Source: Clonostachys chloroleuca
Taxonomy: Eukaryota > Ascomycota > Sordariomycetes > Hypocreales > Bionectriaceae
Length of the DNA stretch: 64,000 nucleotides
Assembly: GCA_037952775.1 (NCBI GenBank)
Contig: JBANAY010000003.1
Coordinates: 12,710,001 to 12,774,000, forward strand
Reading direction: 5' to 3'
Shown piece after piece: positions 60,200-64,000 of the stretch. The number at the start of each line of letters is the position of its first letter. Position 1 is the first letter of the stretch. A program made the position numbers and the translations under genes. The notes beneath the pieces are model-generated. The model worked only from the letters and a program-made list of their open reading frames with translations. It was not told the DNA's origin and made no database searches.

Positions 60200-61575
60200 A
60201 TGCGATCATTACCATTTTTTCTTTTCCTTGCACACTTATCTTCAGTAATAGCATCATGGAATCTTGAAAGCTCAATGAATGTCGAAATCCTCAAGAAGAA
60301 CACCCCACAGTTCATAGAAAACCTTGATCATCCCTTCGCTATCAACGATAGATTCGGAATTGATACTCTTGACAATCCAGCCGAAACCCTCTGCAATCCG
60401 ACTCGGTAGAGGAGGTCGTCAGCTGAAATACCCAGAGACTTTTTCAAACGCATCAAAATCTCAAACAAGTGGAAAGTCTGGTCCCAAATCGATTTACAGC
60501 TATCGGAGATTTTGGGCTGCCCGGAGGCCTTGAAGACTGTTGAGGAACTCGAATTCCACATAGATTTTAACGAAACTTCGCTCCCACCTAGCAGCACACT
60601 GAATCTCTTCGTTCAACTCTTTGGCAAGACACCTCAGATGAAAACTTTGGCTTGGGAAAGGACGTTTTTGAAGTACGAGGGGCGGGAGGAGCTCCCCCCC
60701 CCCCATCACCGATAGAGCAGCATTTCACTCTATACAATGTTCAGTTCCCGGGTGTGACGACAATGACCCTCGGTCCAAACTTGCACTTCCTCGTGCCCAT
60801 GGCGCCTAACCTTCAATCGCTGAGTTCTTCAGACGACCCCGGCTGGGGCAGGTGGAGGCACTGGGATTTTCCTCGCCCGTTAGGAAACCCAACTTTTGGT
60901 TTAGTCAAAGCAGCATCAGGGGCTAGCAAGTTACGGGAGTTTGAGCTGGTAGCCCTTTGGACCAACCGATTGACCACCGAATTGCACCAAGGATTCCCGT
61001 ATCGAGAGACAATTCGAATGCATGGTTCGCTGGATGGGTTTGGCCCTGATGGTTATGAATTGGGCGAAGTATTAACTGTAAGTGTCTCGCGTCGACAAGG
61101 AGTCACACGGCTTACACCTCATGCTGACGTATTCACGCATCTCAGGGAACGCTTGAGGACATTTCTCACCTGAAGGCCCTCACCAAAATTTCCCTCCCCT
61201 TTGTTCAAGATCCACAACTAGGGCTTGACTTCCCTGGCTGTGAGGATTGCTCAGCCGTCGAGGTGAGAAAGCATGCGCAATTCGAACTCAACATGTCTCT
61301 AGCTCTCATAGAAGTTGTGAATAACATTGTGGTGGAGAAGCTGCCTAAACTGGAGGGTTTGCTTCCAGTCTTGCACGGATATAGTCAGTGGCGAGAGACC
61401 GACCTGGGCTTGGACCGGCAAATTGAGAGACAATGTCCTGGAGGCGTCGCTCCGATTTGATGGATATAACACCCAGGGGATTCTCAAAGAAGAAGATCCC
61501 AATGGACCTGTTTTTGAGACCTGGGAGATAGATCAGGATTGGTTTCCGCAGGACGGAGAAAGGCGAGAGCCATGA
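60200..61575 (+). pseudogene. decayed F-box/LRR-like gene
   Basis: From ATG 60200 the frame runs to a TAG (60407-60409). It then continues in the same frame (FFKRIKISNKWKVWSQIDLQ, VEELEFHIDFNETSLPPSS, MKTLAWERTFLKYEGREE) until a run of 11 C (60694-60704). The protein resumes in another frame (IEQHFTLYNVQFPGVTTM, FGLVKAASGASKLREFELVA). An intron (GTAAGT at 61080 to CAG at 61146) is normal. A further frame change near 61400 leads from HGYSQWRE to PTWAWTGKLRDNVLEASLRF and the stop at 61573-61575. The layout (long Leu-patterned stretches, ends in WAW...LRFDGY) is that of fungal F-box proteins of unknown target. At least three lesions make it non-functional unless the C run is mis-sequenced. Confidence 0.5.
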
Positions 61576-62415
61576 AAGCGCAACTGATGAACTCTAGTTC
61601 ATTCGCAGTCTGCTTTTCAGCCCGGTTAGGCAAATTCATATGTCACAGACTATATATGAGTTCTTTGCTCGCCAAGGAGCAATAGGAAAAAGTAACGAAT
61701 ATAGTATGCAGGTTGTGTAGGCACTATGCAGACTTTTAGTATTATCTTCCTGTACACATAATGTTATATTGATTCACTCCAGAAGGACGATGAAGAAGAG
61801 TTGAAAGAAATTTCGGCTTTCAGTACCGAAGATTTTATCATCTTGTACGGCCGACAAAGCCGTTCGCGTAAGCCACTCTTTCTTTTACTCATATCGGTAA
61901 TATACCTATTCGGAATCCTATCGCATCGCTGCTTGAAGCCTCAATCTAAGAGGACGTCACTCCAGCCAAGAAGCACTCACTCAAGAGATAAATGCGTTGA
62001 TAGCCATTGCATTTACTGTGTAGTACGGTAACTTCTTATCTTAAGTGTTAGATATAAAGACCGTCACTAAAAGTTGAAGAAATAGCTCTGATGCCAACTA
62101 GTATTTTAAAAAGACTATCTCCCTAAGGAAAACCCGCTTCAAATCTAGCATACATTCCTCATCCCATCTAAACAGGTCACATTCACTAGAGAAAAATACA
62201 ACCACTATTCCAGAAACCAGGTGTTACAAACGATGATGATCTCTAAAAACACAAGCTTCCATATGTCCCGAAAATCTGAAACCCGAGTGCCTCTTGTGCT
62301 TGCCTAAACTTCTTCCTTAAGCCTTCCACCAATGCCTTTAGCAGAGGGTTTGGGCTGGATCCTCGAAACCAAGGTCAGAAATATTGCGGAAGTGCTTCTT
62401 GAGGGCAGCGTCGCC
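61576..62415. other. intergenic, no gene seen
   Basis: Short frames without motifs; 3' flanks of two convergent genes. Confidence 0.5.
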
Positions 62416-63180
62416 TTAGTATTGATCGTATTCGATGGCAAGCTGGTCACGCTTTCTTCTCGGGGGCGAGTGCCCCCCGCCACCACCTTTAACATCAGGA
62501 CGGACAGGACGGTCCTTCTTCCCTGGGTTGCGGGTCAGTAGGCCACGCGTTCTTTTCGGGGGCGAGTGCCCCCCGCCACCACCTTTAACATCAGGACGGA
62601 CAGGACGGTCCTTCTTCCCTGGGCTGCGGGTCAGTAGGCCACGCGTTCTTTTCGGGGGCGAGTGCCCCCCGCCACCACCTTTAACATCAGGACGGACAGG
62701 ACGGTCCTTCTTCCCTGGGCTGCGGGTCAGTAGGCCACGCTTTCTTTTCGGGGGCGAGTGCCCCCCGCCACCACCTTTAACATCAGGACGGACAGGACGG
62801 TCCTTCTTCCCTGGGCTGCGGGTCAGTAGGCCACGCGTTCTTCTCGGGCCCGAGTGCCCCTTGCCGCCCTTAACATCACCATGGACAGGAGCGTCCTTCT
62901 TCCCTGGGCCACGGGCAAATAGATACTCGTCTTCCTCGTACATATCGCGCTCGTAAAGCTCTTCAAGAAGATCACGTGCCTCTAGCTCGCCTTCTTCATC
63001 ACGCTCCTCCAGCTCGGCAGGGGCGTCGCGGGCAACAAACTCAGAAGCACTATCAGACTCAACACCACGAGCGACGAGATTGGTGGCTTCAGTCTTGGCG
63101 GCTAGTCCTTGGACGGCAAGGCTAAGAGACAAGACAGCTGCAAAGCTGAGGTTCTTATAAGCAACCATCATAAGAAGCAA
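62416..63180 (-). CDS. secreted Kex2-processed repeat protein (KEP-type peptide precursor), 254 aa
   Basis: A signal peptide (VAYKNLSFAAVLSLSLAVQG; the real start may be Met5 at 63168) is followed by an acidic pro-region (residues 30-90) with LVARG, FVARD, ELEARD and YERD steps. Five tandem units follow: 91-121, 122-153, 154-185, 186-217 and 218-244. Units 2-5 are nearly identical over 27 residues (core PGKKDRPVRPDVKGGGGGHS). Each ends in a dibasic kexin site: RR(113-114), KRKR(145-148), KRTR(177-180), KRTR(209-212), RRKR(241-244). Fungal precursors of this plan include mating pheromones, repellents and ribosomal peptides (dikaritins). The mature peptides would be strongly basic and Gly-rich. 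No tailoring enzyme such as a UstYa (DUF3328) protein is seen within the window. The product is unknown. Confidence 0.75.
   Translation of the reverse strand: MLLMMVAYKNLSFAAVLSLSLAVQGLAAKTEATNLVARGVESDSASEFVARDAPAELEERDEEGELEARDLLEELYERDMYEEDEYLFARGPGKKDAPVHGDVKGGKGHSGPRRTRGLLTRSPGKKDRPVRPDVKGGGGGHSPPKRKRGLLTRSPGKKDRPVRPDVKGGGGGHSPPKRTRGLLTRSPGKKDRPVRPDVKGGGGGHSPPKRTRGLLTRNPGKKDRPVRPDVKGGGGGHSPPRRKRDQLAIEYDQY
62449..62910 (-). repeat. 96-bp tandem repeat, five coding units
   Basis: Codes for the Kex2 repeat units. Units 2-5 are nearly identical at DNA level; unit 1 (gene-proximal) is diverged and 3 bp shorter. The identity suggests recent expansion or homogenisation by unequal crossing-over. 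Confidence 0.85.
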
Positions 63181-64000
63181 GTAGAAGAATTGTTCTAGAA
63201 AAGGTCCCAGAAAATAGCGAGCAACTTGGGAAAAGATAAGGATGAGGAATAGAGAAAAGGAAGGAAAAAGTATAAAAAAAAGTATGGTAAAAAGGGAGGT
63301 GGACGGAGATAAGGAATAGACTGAAAACGACTATTTTTTTTCTCACTTTTTCTGTTTGATGAGGGAGGAAAGCGTAAGTCATTCAGATCGGCTCAGACTT
63401 TATATATTTTTCTTCCGTCTTTCTCAAGAGTCCTGCATTTCTACATCCACCCCTCGCTTAGGCACGGCATGTCATTGGGGTAGTCATGCCGTCCATCTAC
63501 GCCCTTGTTTCATGAGGTGTGAGGCGCGCTTCGGGGTTTTCAGAAAATGGTAATAATATAACGAATGCCTTCAAGGAATGACGAGGAGAGCCTAGTTCCT
63601 CTGACACCCCCAGTTCCCTCCTCCCGGTTTTGGCAAAAACCGCTCGGCAAGATACGCTTTCAGCAAGCCCGGAGGTGTATGCGCCATCCATGGACGGGGT
63701 TCAATGTTGGTGGGTCGCATGCAATCAGGAGGTATCATCCGAGCTTGGCATCTGGTACTACAAAATGTCTCTGGCAATCTCAGGCAGATCGAGTATTCAT
63801 CCAAGCAGCCAATTCCTCAGGTTCAACTCTTACGTTGAGCATTAGTGAAATTTTACTGGAATCATGATCAAGTACTTATAGCCATGTCTCAATGATGGCG
63901 AAGCGTTTGAGTGAACACTGGATACACCAGCCAGATCTCTTTATGCTGATCAACTATCAGCTCATGCCATAAACCCACACGGATGGTGTTACATTCCTCC
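63181..64000. promoter_or_regulatory. upstream region of the repeat-peptide gene, no other gene seen
   Basis: Next to the ATG the leader is purine-rich on the + strand (pyrimidine-rich on the coding strand) from about 63190 to 63320, a common feature of strongly expressed fungal genes. No motif-bearing frame up to the window end. Confidence 0.4.

Noticed and set aside
62449..62910. Regular repeats that could suggest a CRISPR array
   Set aside because: 96-bp coding repeats with no unique spacers in a fungal genome; fully explained by the protein.
62435..62956. Plus-strand frame of 173 codons, Pro/Gly/Cys-rich and repetitive
   Set aside because: It is the antisense reading of the Kex2 repeat gene. 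The repeat unit is a multiple of three, so both strands stay open; only the minus strand has signal peptide, pro-region and kexin sites.

Overview
The window is nuclear DNA from a filamentous ascomycete (Pezizomycotina, most likely a Sordariomycete). Genes are split by short introns with GTAAGT-like donors, CTAAC/CTGAC-like branch sites and YAG acceptors. Two proteins carry fungal Zn2Cys6 DNA-binding domains. There are secreted plant- and fungal-wall hydrolases, a fungal rhodopsin-domain membrane protein, and an 8-kb AT-rich block with the signature of repeat-induced point mutation (RIP). I rebuilt the multi-exon models by hand; where I give exon lengths they add up to a whole number of codons.

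Layout. 1-0.8 kb: 3' end of an UNC93-like transporter with an in-frame TAG. 1.9-2.4 kb: small hypothetical gene. 3.1-6.6 kb: large TPR-CHAT (caspase-like) protein. 6.9-13.3 kb: a Zn2Cys6 regulator, a divergent MFS sugar transporter and a short-chain polyol-type dehydrogenase, which look like a small sugar-utilisation group. 16.3-22.6 kb: hydrolase group made of a GH71 mutanase, a GH28 endopolygalacturonase and a GH28-like beta-helix pseudogene. 24.4 kb: F-box/KNR4-like protein. 25-29 kb: relic DNA with a broken Tc1/mariner transposase. 29.2-31.2 kb: kelch-repeat surface protein, followed by a relic of an NLR repeat domain. 32.8-39.7 kb: APH-like kinase, rhodopsin-domain protein, sterol-desaturase-like protein and a WW-domain gene. 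40.6-46.3 kb: a second Zn2Cys6 gene, divergent from an old yellow enzyme, then an aminotransferase fragment.

47.1-55.0 kb is a RIP-destroyed Ty1/Copia retroelement on the + strand, flanked by a 191-bp direct-repeat pair whose copies differ only by transitions. It cuts off a gene on its left and stops about 70 bp short of an intact PAQR/hemolysin-III gene on its right. 56.9-59.2 kb holds a nucleoside-phosphorylase domain running, with a frame change, into ankyrin repeats and an unknown C-terminal region (an NLR-like relic or variant). 60.2-61.6 kb is a decayed F-box-like gene. 62.4-63.2 kb encodes a secreted precursor with five near-identical units separated by Kex2 sites.

Three themes stand out. 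(1) Gene decay: five otherwise readable genes each carry one in-frame stop, always TAG and always one transition from CAG or TGG. (2) Several pieces of fungal immune or cell-death type architecture: TPR-CHAT, PNP-ankyrin and an NLR-type repeat relic. (3) A candidate Kex2-processed peptide precursor.
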